The notes below the pieces were generated by a model. The model had not been told where the DNA came from, did not search any database, and saw nothing but the letters and a program-made list of their open reading frames with translations. This document shows positions 55,258 through 63,579 of a stretch of 64,000 nucleotides of DNA, piece by piece. This DNA comes from Psychroserpens luteolus (GTDB lineage Bacteria; Bacteroidota; Bacteroidia; Flavobacteriales; Flavobacteriaceae). Every line of letters starts with the position of its first letter. Position 1 is the first letter of the stretch. The position numbers and the translations under genes were made by a program. The DNA lies in NCBI RefSeq assembly GCF_021032705.1, contig NZ_JAHVXI010000002.1, positions 620,001-684,000 of the forward strand. The letters are read 5' to 3'.

Positions 55258-55722
55258 ATGAGAAAATTCATTTTATTATTAACAGTATCACTAGTCTGTT
55301 TTAATTGTAGTGTTAATGAAAAACCCCTGTTTGTTGCTATTGAAGATATTAAACTTGATGAGTCTACGTCAAAAACAATAACATTAAAGGCTAATGCGAT
55401 TTTTCAAAACCCTAATGATGTAGGTGGCCGATTAGAAAGTGATAACATTTCGGTATATGTTAATGATGTGAAAGTTGCCCATGTATCTTCTGAAAGTTTC
55501 AAAGTACCAGCAAAAAAAGAATTCACCATTCCTCTAAAAGTTAAAGTAGATACAGATAGTATTTTAAGAAGCGACAATAAGAATATACTTGGAAATATTT
55601 TAAACAGTGTCATTAATAAAGAAATCAAAGTTCAATATAAAGGTGATATTATCTACAAAACGCTTGGATTCTCATATACTTATCCTGTAGATGAAACCGA
55701 AATGGTAAAAATTAAATTTTGA
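55258..55722 (+). CDS. LEA type 2-like lipoprotein
   Basis: This 154-residue lipoprotein (LLTVSLVCFNC-SVNE) has a single immunoglobulin-like LEA-2/WHy-type domain: ITLKANAIFQNPNDVGGRLE, VYVNDVKVAHVSSESFKVPAKKEF, TIPLKVKVDTDSIL and IKVQYKGDIIY. In bacteria this fold is thought to be protective or structural in the envelope. Its TGA overlaps the TTG start of ribD. Confidence 0.82.
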   Translation: MRKFILLLTVSLVCFNCSVNEKPLFVAIEDIKLDESTSKTITLKANAIFQNPNDVGGRLESDNISVYVNDVKVAHVSSESFKVPAKKEFTIPLKVKVDTDSILRSDNKNILGNILNSVINKEIKVQYKGDIIYKTLGFSYTYPVDETEMVKIKF

Positions 55723-56723
55723 CCGCACACGAAAACTATATAGAACGTTGCATCGCTATTGCAAAAAAAGGATTAGGTTCCACAGCACCAAACCCAATGG
55801 TTGGTTGTGTGATCGTATATCAAAATCAAATTATTGGTGAAGGTTATACTAGTACTTATGGTGGCGCGCATGCAGAGGTAAATGCTATTAATTCTGTTAA
55901 GATCAAAAGCTTGCTCAAAGAAGCTACGCTATATGTCACGCTAGAGCCTTGTGCTCACTTTGGAAAAACACCGCCTTGCAGTGACCTTATTATTAAACAT
56001 AATATTCCCAATGTAGTGATTGGATGTATTGACGATAATGAGCAAGTAGCTGGACAAGGTATTGCCAAGCTAAAAGCAGCTGGATGTCATGTGATTGTTG
56101 GTGTTTTAGAACATGAATGCAAAGTACATCACAAACGTTTTTTTACATTTCATAATAAAAAGAGACCTTATATCATATTGAAATGGGCCGAAACCAAAGA
56201 CGGTTTTATTGCACCTATTTCGAAAGATAAAAAACAACCTGTTTGGATTACAAATGTGAGCTCTAGACAACTTGTGCACAAATGGCGCGCAGAAGAGCAA
56301 GCCATTTTAGTTGGCACAAATACAGTTCTAGAAGATAATCCGAGTTTGACGGTTAGAGATTGGACAGGAAATCAGCCAATTAGAATCGTTATTGACAGGA
56401 CAAATAAATTATCCCAAGATTATTTGGTATTCGACTCAAAAGCTGAAACATTGATTATTTCAGAAGAAAACACGGATTTCGAAAAACCGCTTCCGCAACA
56501 AATCGGAGCATTATTACATTCAAAAAATATTAATTCAGTCATTATAGAAGGTGGTGCAAAAACGCTTCAAGCATTTATAGATGAAAATTTCTGGGATGAA
56601 GCCAGAGTATTCACTGGAGCTTCAATTTTCTCTAAAGGAACTAAAGCTCCACAATGTTCTGGACAACTCATTTCAGAAACACCTATCCTTGAAGATTCGT
56701 TAAAAATATATGTCAACAATTAA
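55719..56723 (+). CDS. ribD: Bifunctional riboflavin deaminase/reductase RibD
   Basis: This 334-residue protein has a cytidine-deaminase-like domain with zinc ligands in GGAHAEVNAI and LEPCAHFGKTPPCSDL. A reductase domain follows (RPYIILKWAETKDGFI; LVGTNTVLEDNPSLTVRDW; IEGGAKTLQAFI). Together they convert the GTP-derived pyrimidine to the ribityl-aminouracil phosphate in riboflavin synthesis. The start is a TTG whose last two bases are the TG of the preceding TGA. No other rib gene is nearby. Confidence 0.95.
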   Translation: MTAHENYIERCIAIAKKGLGSTAPNPMVGCVIVYQNQIIGEGYTSTYGGAHAEVNAINSVKIKSLLKEATLYVTLEPCAHFGKTPPCSDLIIKHNIPNVVIGCIDDNEQVAGQGIAKLKAAGCHVIVGVLEHECKVHHKRFFTFHNKKRPYIILKWAETKDGFIAPISKDKKQPVWITNVSSRQLVHKWRAEEQAILVGTNTVLEDNPSLTVRDWTGNQPIRIVIDRTNKLSQDYLVFDSKAETLIISEENTDFEKPLPQQIGALLHSKNINSVIIEGGAKTLQAFIDENFWDEARVFTGASIFSKGTKAPQCSGQLISETPILEDSLKIYVNN

Positions 56724-57327
56724 AACTATTATTTTCGATTTTGGAGATGTCTTTATCAATTTAGATAAACAAGGTGCTATGCAAAATGCACTAAATCTAT
56801 TTCAGTTGGAAGATCTTCCTGAGGACCTGATTGCCATAAATACCTTGTATGAACAAGGCCTGATATCTACAAAAGAGTTCATAGCATTTTATACTGATAA
56901 CTTTCCTCATTTATCTCAAAAAGATATTGTTAATGCTTGGAATTTCATATTGAAAGACTTTCCTATTCATCGCCTAGAGTTTCTCAAATCACTTGTAAAA
57001 GATAATAACTACCAGCTCATTTTACTGAGCAATACTAATGATTTACACATCACATGGATTAAAGACAGGGTTTCATTCTATGATGAATTTAAAACCTGCT
57101 TTCATAAATTTTATCTGTCTCATGAAATCAAATTAAGAAAGCCTAATAGAGATATTTACGAATTTGTATTAACAGAAAACAATCTAAAAGCTGAAGCCTG
57201 CTTATTTATAGATGACACTAAAGCTAATACAGATGCCGCTTCTAAACTAGGTATCCACACATGGAATATTGATGAAACCAAAGAGGATGTCATCAATCTA
57301 TTCAACATTAAAAAAGACTTATTTTGA
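56710..57327 (+). CDS. HAD-family (HAD-IA) hydrolase
   Basis: This 205-residue HAD has motif I IIFDFGDVFINL (the nucleophile is the first Asp; the usual second Asp is D in FGD), motif II LLSNTNDLH, Lys motif KLRKPNRDIY and motif IV CLFIDDTKANTDAA. It resembles YihX/alpha-glucose-1-phosphate phosphatase relatives or flavin-type phosphatases. In a ribD operon it might provide the missing pyrimidine phosphatase of riboflavin synthesis, but this is only inference from position. Its ATG lies 14 bases inside ribD. Confidence 0.85.
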   Translation: MSTIKTIIFDFGDVFINLDKQGAMQNALNLFQLEDLPEDLIAINTLYEQGLISTKEFIAFYTDNFPHLSQKDIVNAWNFILKDFPIHRLEFLKSLVKDNNYQLILLSNTNDLHITWIKDRVSFYDEFKTCFHKFYLSHEIKLRKPNRDIYEFVLTENNLKAEACLFIDDTKANTDAASKLGIHTWNIDETKEDVINLFNIKKDLF

Positions 57328-58187
57328 TATATCTCTTACTTAGTATTGCAGCGTCTACAGGTATATTCATACTATTTAAACTTTTCAACACATATAGAAT
57401 CAATACGCTTCAGGCTATTGTTGTTAATTATCTCACAGCTTGTTTATTTGGATTGTGGATCTATGACGAGCCTATTGTTATAAAAGATATTATAAAGTCT
57501 GAGTGGATTTATGGTGCAGTAGGTTTAGGATTCTTATTTATTGCAGTTTTTAACATTATGGCTTTAACAGCCCAACGCAACGGACTCTCAGTAGCTTCTG
57601 TTGCAGCTAAGATGAGCGTGATTATTCCTGTAATATTTGGAATATATGTTTATAATGAAGGGGTTGGTTTTCAGAAAATTTCAGGTATTATTCTAGCGCT
57701 TGTAGCAGTATACCTTGCTTCAGTAAAACCAAAAACATCAGATAATATAACAAAAGGTCTATGGTTACCTCTATTATTATTTATAGGTACTGGAGTTATA
57801 GACACTTCGATAAAATATGTGGAAACCACATATTTACCGGAAAACGGAATTCCTATCTTTTCAGCCACAATTTTTTCCTTTGCTTTTTGTATTGGCGCCA
57901 TTTTGTTATGTATCAAAAGCACTAAAAGCTTAGAAAAATTTCAGCTTAAAACAGTTTTAGGAGGAGCTATTTTAGGTATTATCAATTATTTCTCCATTTA
58001 TTATTTACTTAAAGCATTGAATCACGAAAATCTGGAAAGCTCCACCCTATTTACAATTAATAATGTAGCGATAGTAATGGTATCGACACTATTAGGGGTT
58101 TACCTATTTAAGGAAAAAATTTCTAAAATGAATTGGATTGGAATAGCGCTCGCTATTATTTCGATAGTAATAGTAACTTTGGCCTAA
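57324..58187 (+). CDS. EamA/DMT-superfamily transporter
   Basis: This 287-residue inner-membrane protein has ten predicted helices arranged as two repeats of five, the usual drug/metabolite transporter layout. ALTAQRNGLSVASVAAKMSVIIPVIFGIY is the conserved repeat end. The start is a TTG overlapping the TGA of the HAD gene (TTGA). The substrate is unknown; the ribD neighbourhood might suggest a riboflavin-related compound, without direct support. Confidence 0.85.
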   Translation: MIYLLLSIAASTGIFILFKLFNTYRINTLQAIVVNYLTACLFGLWIYDEPIVIKDIIKSEWIYGAVGLGFLFIAVFNIMALTAQRNGLSVASVAAKMSVIIPVIFGIYVYNEGVGFQKISGIILALVAVYLASVKPKTSDNITKGLWLPLLLFIGTGVIDTSIKYVETTYLPENGIPIFSATIFSFAFCIGAILLCIKSTKSLEKFQLKTVLGGAILGIINYFSIYYLLKALNHENLESSTLFTINNVAIVMVSTLLGVYLFKEKISKMNWIGIALAIISIVIVTLA

Positions 58188-58808
58188 ATGAAAGATACCG
58201 ATATTTACAAAACAATAACCAAGCCTTCTCCCGAGGTTTTATTTAAAGACCGAAATAGCAAGTTTTTTGGTTATGCCTTTCCAGTGACTTCAGAAGACGA
58301 AGTAAAACACCATATAGATGTTCTAAAAAAACAACACCACCAAGCAAGACATTGGTGTTACGCTTATCAATTTGGTACGCAAGAAGAAGAGCTTGTCTAT
58401 AGAGCTAATGATGATGGTGAACCAAATAATAGTGCCGGAATGCCAATTTATGGTCAAATTCAATCTTTTGAAGTAACCAACATACTGATTGTCGTTGTGC
58501 GCTATTTCGGAGGCACAAAATTAGGTGTGGGCGGATTAATAAATGCATACAAAACTGGAGCTCAATTGGCACTTGAGGCCTCTACAATTATATCAAAAAC
58601 GGTCAATGTAGACTATGCTATCTCTTTTGATTACAAAAACATGAATAAAGTGATGAGGATTGTAAAAGAGAAACATCTAAATATTATAAATCAAACGCTA
58701 GAATTGAGTTGTGAAATTATAATTTCAGTAAGATTAAAAGATGCACAATCTATTTTTGAAATTTTTGATGCACTTTACGAGATTAACATTAAGAAGTTGA
58801 ACGATTAA
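58188..58808 (+). CDS. YigZ/IMPACT-family protein
   Basis: This 206-residue protein has an N-terminal UPF0029 domain with the IMPACT signature ARHWCYAYQFG followed by EPNNSAGMPIYGQI and VVRYFGGTKLGVGGLINAYK. A ferredoxin-like C-terminal domain follows. Yeast and mammalian relatives regulate the Gcn2 kinase; the bacterial role is unknown. Its stop overlaps the convergent thioesterase by 4 bases. Confidence 0.92.
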   Translation: MKDTDIYKTITKPSPEVLFKDRNSKFFGYAFPVTSEDEVKHHIDVLKKQHHQARHWCYAYQFGTQEEELVYRANDDGEPNNSAGMPIYGQIQSFEVTNILIVVVRYFGGTKLGVGGLINAYKTGAQLALEASTIISKTVNVDYAISFDYKNMNKVMRIVKEKHLNIINQTLELSCEIIISVRLKDAQSIFEIFDALYEINIKKLND

Positions 58809-59215
58809 ATTTGCAGTTTGTCTAAAATATAATCTGGACATCTTGTAGGCCGATTCTTATGAATATCCATAAATACCAAAATAGAATTTCCCGTTGTTAA
58901 AATTTCATCGTTTTCATTTACAATTTCATAATCAAATTCTATTTTCGCTGTTGGTTTTTTAACAAGTTTAGTTTTTACTTTAATGAGGTCATCATAACAC
59001 GCTGACTTTTTGTAATTTATATGTAATGAAATTACAGGTAACATTATTCCGTCATCTTCCATTTCTTTATAAGAAAATCCCATTTTACGTAGCCATTCTG
59101 TTCTTCCCATTTCAAAATATTGTGCATAATTACCATGATACACAACTCCCATTTGATCTGTTTCACCATAACGCACTCTAAATTGTATTTCATCAGATTT
59201 GGAAACATTCACCAT
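58805..59215 (-). CDS. Acyl-CoA thioesterase, YbgC-like hot-dog protein
   Basis: This 136-residue thioesterase has FRVRYGETDQMGVVYHGNYA at residues 11-30, carrying the catalytic Asp of the YbgC/4HBT class. FEMGRTEWLRKMGFSYKEME and ISLHINYKKSACYDDLIKV follow. It is distinct in sequence from the TetR-linked thioesterase at 4392. It is monocistronic, divergent from dnaA, and may act on short acyl-CoA or acyl-ACP chains. Confidence 0.9.
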   Translation of the reverse strand: MVNVSKSDEIQFRVRYGETDQMGVVYHGNYAQYFEMGRTEWLRKMGFSYKEMEDDGIMLPVISLHINYKKSACYDDLIKVKTKLVKKPTAKIEFDYEIVNENDEILTTGNSILVFMDIHKNRPTRCPDYILDKLQI

Positions 59216-59341
59216 AGTTTTTGATATTTTTTTTGTATTTTCGAATCGATTTAAACATGAGGAAAAAATTCTAGAAAATCAACCCATTTTGATTTTTTTA
59301 TTAAAAATTTTGTTCACATATTTGTCATGTTAAAATTACAC

Positions 59342-59368
59342 AGAGAAACTCGAATTTCTCTTTTTTTT
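59342..59368 (+). terminator. Terminator-like hairpin in the dnaA leader
   Basis: AGAGAAA (59342-59348) pairs with TTTCTCT (59355-59361) around loop CTCGAA. Eight consecutive Ts follow (59361-59368, the first shared with the stem), 36 bases before the dnaA ATG. A candidate -7 CATATTTG (one mismatch) at 59317-59324 would place the hairpin inside the leader. No upstream plus-strand gene needs terminating here, so it may attenuate dnaA itself. Confidence 0.5.
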
Positions 59369-59404
59369 GCTAACTAACTAACAATACAAAAATTAACTTA
59401 GAGA

Positions 59405-60832
59405 ATGGATGTAACTGCGCAATCGGTTTGGACTAACTGTCTGTCATTTATAAAAGACAACATACAACCTCAAGCCTATAAAACTTGGTTTGAGCCTATA
59501 GTAGCAGTAAAACTTACAGATAACGCTTTAAGTATTCAAGTGCCAAGTAAATTTTTCTATGAGTGGTTAGAAGAACACTACGTGAAAATTTTAAAAGTAG
59601 CCCTTACCAAACAATTAGGTGAAACCGCCAAATTGGTTTACGTTATCAAAATGGAAAACACTTACGGTAATAAACAACCGTTTACAGAAAAGATTCCTAG
59701 TTCTAATCGTGGTGCTTTGAAATCTCAAGATGTAGATGTTCCATTAAATAATAAAAATCCTGAACTCAAAAATCCATTTGTAATTCCTGGAATTAGAAAT
59801 GTAAAAATTGAGTCTCAACTTAATCCAAACTACAGTTTCGAAAATTTCTTAGAAGGTGATTCGAACCGTTTAGCTAGAAATGCTGGTTTAGCAGTAGCAA
59901 ATAAGCCTGGTGGCACATCGTTCAATCCTTTATTAATATTTGGAGGTGTAGGACTTGGAAAAACACACTTAGCACATGCTATTGGTGTTGATATTAAAGA
60001 TAAGTATCCTGAAAAAACAGTATTATATATTTCAGCTGAAAAATTCACACAACAGTATATTGATTCTGTAAAGAAGAATAATAGGAATGATTTTATTCAT
60101 TTCTACCAAATTATAGATGTTCTTATCATTGATGATGTACAATTCTTATCTGGAAAATCAGGAACGCAAGATGTATTCTTCCATATCTTTAATCATTTAC
60201 ATCAAAACGGAAAGCAAGTCATTCTAACAAGTGACAAAGCGCCTGTTGATATGCAAGATATTGAACAACGCTTACTATCTCGTTTTAAATGGGGTCTTTC
60301 TGCAGAATTACAGAGTCCAGATTTTGAAACACGTGTGTCAATTCTTAAAAATAAACTATATCGTGATGGTGTTGAGATGCCAGACGAAATCATTGAATAC
60401 GTCGCTAAACATATTAAAACCAATGTTCGCGAATTAGAAGGTGCTATAATTTCTTTAATTGCGCAATCGTCGTTCAATAAAAAAGAAATCACAGTTAACC
60501 TCGCTAAAGAGATTGTTGAGAAATTTGTCAAAAACACCAAACGTGAAGTCTCTATAGATTACATCCAAAAAGTTGTTTCTGATTATTTCCAAATGGATGT
60601 GAGTACACTTCAATCTAAAACGAGAAAACGTCACATTGTTCAAGCCAGACAATTAGCGATGTTCTTTGCTAAAAAATACACCAAAGCATCACTAGCAAGT
60701 ATTGGTTCTCAAATTGGAAAACGTGACCATGCTACGGTTCTTCACGCTTGCAAAACTGTGGACAACTTATCTTCTACAGATAAGCAGTTTAGAAAATATG
60801 TTGAAGATCTTTCAAAAAAATTATCGCTTTAA
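59405..60832 (+). CDS. dnaA: Chromosomal replication initiator DnaA
   Basis: This 475-residue AAA+ initiator opens with domain I (VWTNCLSFIKDNIQPQAYKTWF). The linker runs to about 110. Domain III has Walker A GGVGLGKTHLAHAIG, Walker B IDVLIIDDVQFLSGK and sensor DIEQRLLSRFKWGL. Domain IV ends GKRDHATVLHACKTVDNL, the DnaA-box binding signature. The length is normal. No DnaA-box cluster is visible beside it, so oriC is probably elsewhere. Confidence 0.97.
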   Translation: MDVTAQSVWTNCLSFIKDNIQPQAYKTWFEPIVAVKLTDNALSIQVPSKFFYEWLEEHYVKILKVALTKQLGETAKLVYVIKMENTYGNKQPFTEKIPSSNRGALKSQDVDVPLNNKNPELKNPFVIPGIRNVKIESQLNPNYSFENFLEGDSNRLARNAGLAVANKPGGTSFNPLLIFGGVGLGKTHLAHAIGVDIKDKYPEKTVLYISAEKFTQQYIDSVKKNNRNDFIHFYQIIDVLIIDDVQFLSGKSGTQDVFFHIFNHLHQNGKQVILTSDKAPVDMQDIEQRLLSRFKWGLSAELQSPDFETRVSILKNKLYRDGVEMPDEIIEYVAKHIKTNVRELEGAIISLIAQSSFNKKEITVNLAKEIVEKFVKNTKREVSIDYIQKVVSDYFQMDVSTLQSKTRKRHIVQARQLAMFFAKKYTKASLASIGSQIGKRDHATVLHACKTVDNLSSTDKQFRKYVEDLSKKLSL

Positions 60833-60841
60833 ATCATTATC

Positions 60842-61306
60842 ATGACTAGTATTCTAATGGTATGCTTAGGCAATATTTGTCGTTCGCCATTAGCTCATGG
60901 CATTTTGCAATCTAAGCTTTCTCAAGACCATTTTTATGTCGATTCGGCCGGAACTGCCAACTACCATGTTGGGGATTTGCCTGACAGGCGTTCGATTGCT
61001 GTAGCCAAATCGTATGGTATAGACATTTCAAATCAACGCGGGCGACAGTTTAAAGTATCAGACTTTGACACCTTCGACTTTATTTATGTCATGGATCAAT
61101 CAAATTTTGACAATGTGGCTAAACTCGCCAGAAACAATAAAGACATTGCAAAAATTAAGCTTATTCTAGAAGTTGATAATTCTGTTAATGATAAAAGAGT
61201 TCCAGATCCGTATTATGGTGATATTTCAGATTTCGAGCATGTATTTTCTCTTCTAGATAGAGCCTGCACGATTCTTTCTAAGGAGTTGACAAACAGTTCT
61301 AGATAA
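60842..61306 (+). CDS. Low-molecular-weight protein-tyrosine-phosphatase
   Basis: This 154-residue phosphatase has catalytic loop MVCLGNICRSPLAHG (CX5R at about 7-13) and the general-acid Asp in RVPDPYYGD. The DP motif and overall length fit Wzb/Etk-type LMW-PTPs. The substrate is unknown. It follows dnaA after 9 bases, an arrangement seen in related genomes, so it is probably cotranscribed. Confidence 0.94.
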   Translation: MTSILMVCLGNICRSPLAHGILQSKLSQDHFYVDSAGTANYHVGDLPDRRSIAVAKSYGIDISNQRGRQFKVSDFDTFDFIYVMDQSNFDNVAKLARNNKDIAKIKLILEVDNSVNDKRVPDPYYGDISDFEHVFSLLDRACTILSKELTNSSR

Positions 61307-61373
61307 TGAATTTGTAAATAAACTCTTATTTTTTTTCGTATTTTGTAAAAAAAATTCCTTAAAATCTAGAAAA

Positions 61374-62789
61374 ATGAAAAATTTAACTCTTTTACTAGCC
61401 TGCTTTGTCATATCTCTAAGTTACGGCCAAAACGTCAACTTAGAAGTTTTTGCAACTGGGCTTTCTAGCCCTTTAAATTTAAAACACGCTGGAGACGACA
61501 GGTTATTTGTAGCCGAACGTGCAGGTGTTATTAAAATTATAAATGCCGATGGTTCTGTAAATGCCACTCCATTTTTAGACATTGACCCTAGAGTCACAAA
61601 TAATGGAGGTGAACAAGGCCTACTAGGTATTGCATTTCATCCCGATTATGCAACTAATGGCTATTTTTATGTAAATTTCATTGATAATAATGAAAATACA
61701 ATAATTTCTCGATTCACAAGAGCTACCGCTAATACTGCAGATTCGAGCTCAGAAGTTATTCTACTTACTATAAATCAACCTTTTTTTAACCACAATGCTG
61801 GCGATATGCATTTTGGTCCCAATGACGGTTATTTATACATCTCTACTGGTGATGGTGGATCTGGTGGAGACCCAGGAAATAGAGCTCAAAATCTTACAAC
61901 ACTGTTAGGTAAAATGTTAAGACTTGATGTTAATGTAACTCAAGCCCAAATAGATGCAGGTACAACATATCTTATTCCTAATGACAATCCTTTTGTTGGT
62001 AATTCTTCCGCTTTAGATGAAATATGGGCTTATGGTTTAAGAAATCCATCACGATTTTCTTTTGATCGTTCTAATGGAGATCTTTGGATAGCTGATGTTG
62101 GTCAAAGTAATCGAGAAGAAATCGATCGAGTTCCATTTACATCATCAGGTGGTGAAAACTATGGCTGGAAGTGTTTTGAAGGCACCTCAACATTTAGTAG
62201 CGTTACAGGGTGTAGTACAATCACTCACACAGCACCTGTTGCTGAATACAACTATGGTGGCAACCCTTTTAAATGTGCTATAACTGGAGGTTTTCGATAC
62301 AGAGGAACTGCACAACCTAATTTGCAAGGTTTATATTTTTTCGCTGATTATTGTAGTGATGAGATTGGGGTAGTCGAAGAAACCTCAACAGATGTGTTTC
62401 AACTTAATTTTATCGACCGATTTGTAGGCCATGGTTTCTCAGCTTTTGGAGAAGATGTAAATGGTGAATTATATACTGTAGGGCTAGATAATGGAACTAT
62501 ATCACGAATTATTGATGACAATTTAAGTGTAAATGAGCAAACAATAGATGCTATTAAAATGTATCCAAATCCAACAAAAAACTCACTCACTTTTGATTTC
62601 TTAAACGCATCTGGCCAAATAAGCAATATCAACATACATGATATTCAAGGCAAGTTGGTGCAATCACAATCTAATTTTAATGAACAGTTGGTGACCATAA
62701 CTACAAAATCTTTAACAAGCGGATTGTATATTGTAGAAATCATGGGAACAAATGGTGAGAAGAGTGTGCGCAAACTAATAGTAGAGTAA
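61374..62789 (+). CDS. Secreted PQQ-dependent sugar dehydrogenase-like protein (GSDH) with T9SS domain
   Basis: This 471-residue protein has a signal peptide (VISLSYGQ). The glucose/sorbosone dehydrogenase six-bladed propeller covers about residues 20-375: DDRLFVAERAGVIKII, GEQGLLGIAFHPDYATNGYF, FNHNAGDMHFGPNDGYLYIS, IWAYGLRNPSRFSFD. The T9SS type A signal follows from about 395 (IKMYPNPTKNSLTFDF). It oxidises sugars using PQQ if that cofactor is available; no PQQ biosynthesis gene is in the window. It is probably cell-surface located. Confidence 0.93.
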   Translation: MKNLTLLLACFVISLSYGQNVNLEVFATGLSSPLNLKHAGDDRLFVAERAGVIKIINADGSVNATPFLDIDPRVTNNGGEQGLLGIAFHPDYATNGYFYVNFIDNNENTIISRFTRATANTADSSSEVILLTINQPFFNHNAGDMHFGPNDGYLYISTGDGGSGGDPGNRAQNLTTLLGKMLRLDVNVTQAQIDAGTTYLIPNDNPFVGNSSALDEIWAYGLRNPSRFSFDRSNGDLWIADVGQSNREEIDRVPFTSSGGENYGWKCFEGTSTFSSVTGCSTITHTAPVAEYNYGGNPFKCAITGGFRYRGTAQPNLQGLYFFADYCSDEIGVVEETSTDVFQLNFIDRFVGHGFSAFGEDVNGELYTVGLDNGTISRIIDDNLSVNEQTIDAIKMYPNPTKNSLTFDFLNASGQISNINIHDIQGKLVQSQSNFNEQLVTITTKSLTSGLYIVEIMGTNGEKSVRKLIVE

Positions 62790-62792
62790 CTA

Positions 62793-63509
62793 ATGAATTC
62801 AAACTTCGGTAAGCTATATCTTATTCCAACACGTCTAGGCGATAATCCTCCACTCGAGGTTTTACCCATTTCAGTAAAAAAAATTATTGAACTAGTAGAC
62901 GACTATATTGTTGAAAATGAAAAGACAGCAAGACGATTTATAAAAAAGGTAGATTCGCGGAAACAACAATCTACCTTAAACTTTAAGATTTTAAATAAGT
63001 ACACACAACCAGAAGAAATTGAAAATTTTCTTGATGATTGTAAAAGTGGCAAGCCTATGGGATTGCTTTCTGAAGCTGGTTGCCCTGGAATAGCAGATCC
63101 TGGAGCAGATATTGTAAAATTGGCTCACAATAATAACATTCAGGTAGTACCACTGGTTGGTCCTTCCTCTATAGTATTAGCATTAATGAGTTCGGGAATG
63201 AATGGACAAAGTTTTGCTTTTAATGGCTACATTCCTATCGATAAACAAGAACGGAAAGCCACCTTAAAACGATTGGAGCGCTTATCATTTGAACAAAATC
63301 AAACGCAGTTATTTATTGAAACACCCTATCGTAATAATAAGATCTTAGAAGATATATGTGCTACACTTCATAAGAATACACGTGTATGTGTGGCCTGCGA
63401 TATTACCCTACCTACAGAATATATTAAAACCATGACTGTCGGTGAATGGAAACACACTAATATTGATCTGCATAAACGTCCCGCTATTTTTGTGATTCAT
63501 AAGGATTAA
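62793..63509 (+). CDS. RsmI-like SAM-dependent methyltransferase
   Basis: This 238-residue tetrapyrrole-methylase-fold protein is related to RsmI (16S rRNA C1402 2'-O-methyltransferase). It has GKLYLIPTRLGDN at the start, GLLSEAGCPGIADPGADIV, LVGPSSIVLALMSSGMNG and FIETPYRNNKIL. It diverges from typical RsmI, for example SEAGCPGIADPG in place of the usual SDAGTPLISDPG, and is about 45 residues shorter than RsmI. Bacteroidota often carry this as a second paralogue. Whether its substrate is also the ribosome is not established. It starts 3 bases after the preceding stop. Confidence 0.86.
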   Translation: MNSNFGKLYLIPTRLGDNPPLEVLPISVKKIIELVDDYIVENEKTARRFIKKVDSRKQQSTLNFKILNKYTQPEEIENFLDDCKSGKPMGLLSEAGCPGIADPGADIVKLAHNNNIQVVPLVGPSSIVLALMSSGMNGQSFAFNGYIPIDKQERKATLKRLERLSFEQNQTQLFIETPYRNNKILEDICATLHKNTRVCVACDITLPTEYIKTMTVGEWKHTNIDLHKRPAIFVIHKD

Positions 63510-63579
63510 AACACAACATAGTAAACGTAATTCTTACAATTCAAATCATATAATAGCACCAAATAAAAAAATATACCTG

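Noticed and set aside
59216-59404. Chromosome origin (oriC) next to dnaA
   Set aside because: No cluster of TTATCCACA-like boxes is visible; only single weak matches such as TTGTTCACA. Absence here does not exclude oriC elsewhere.
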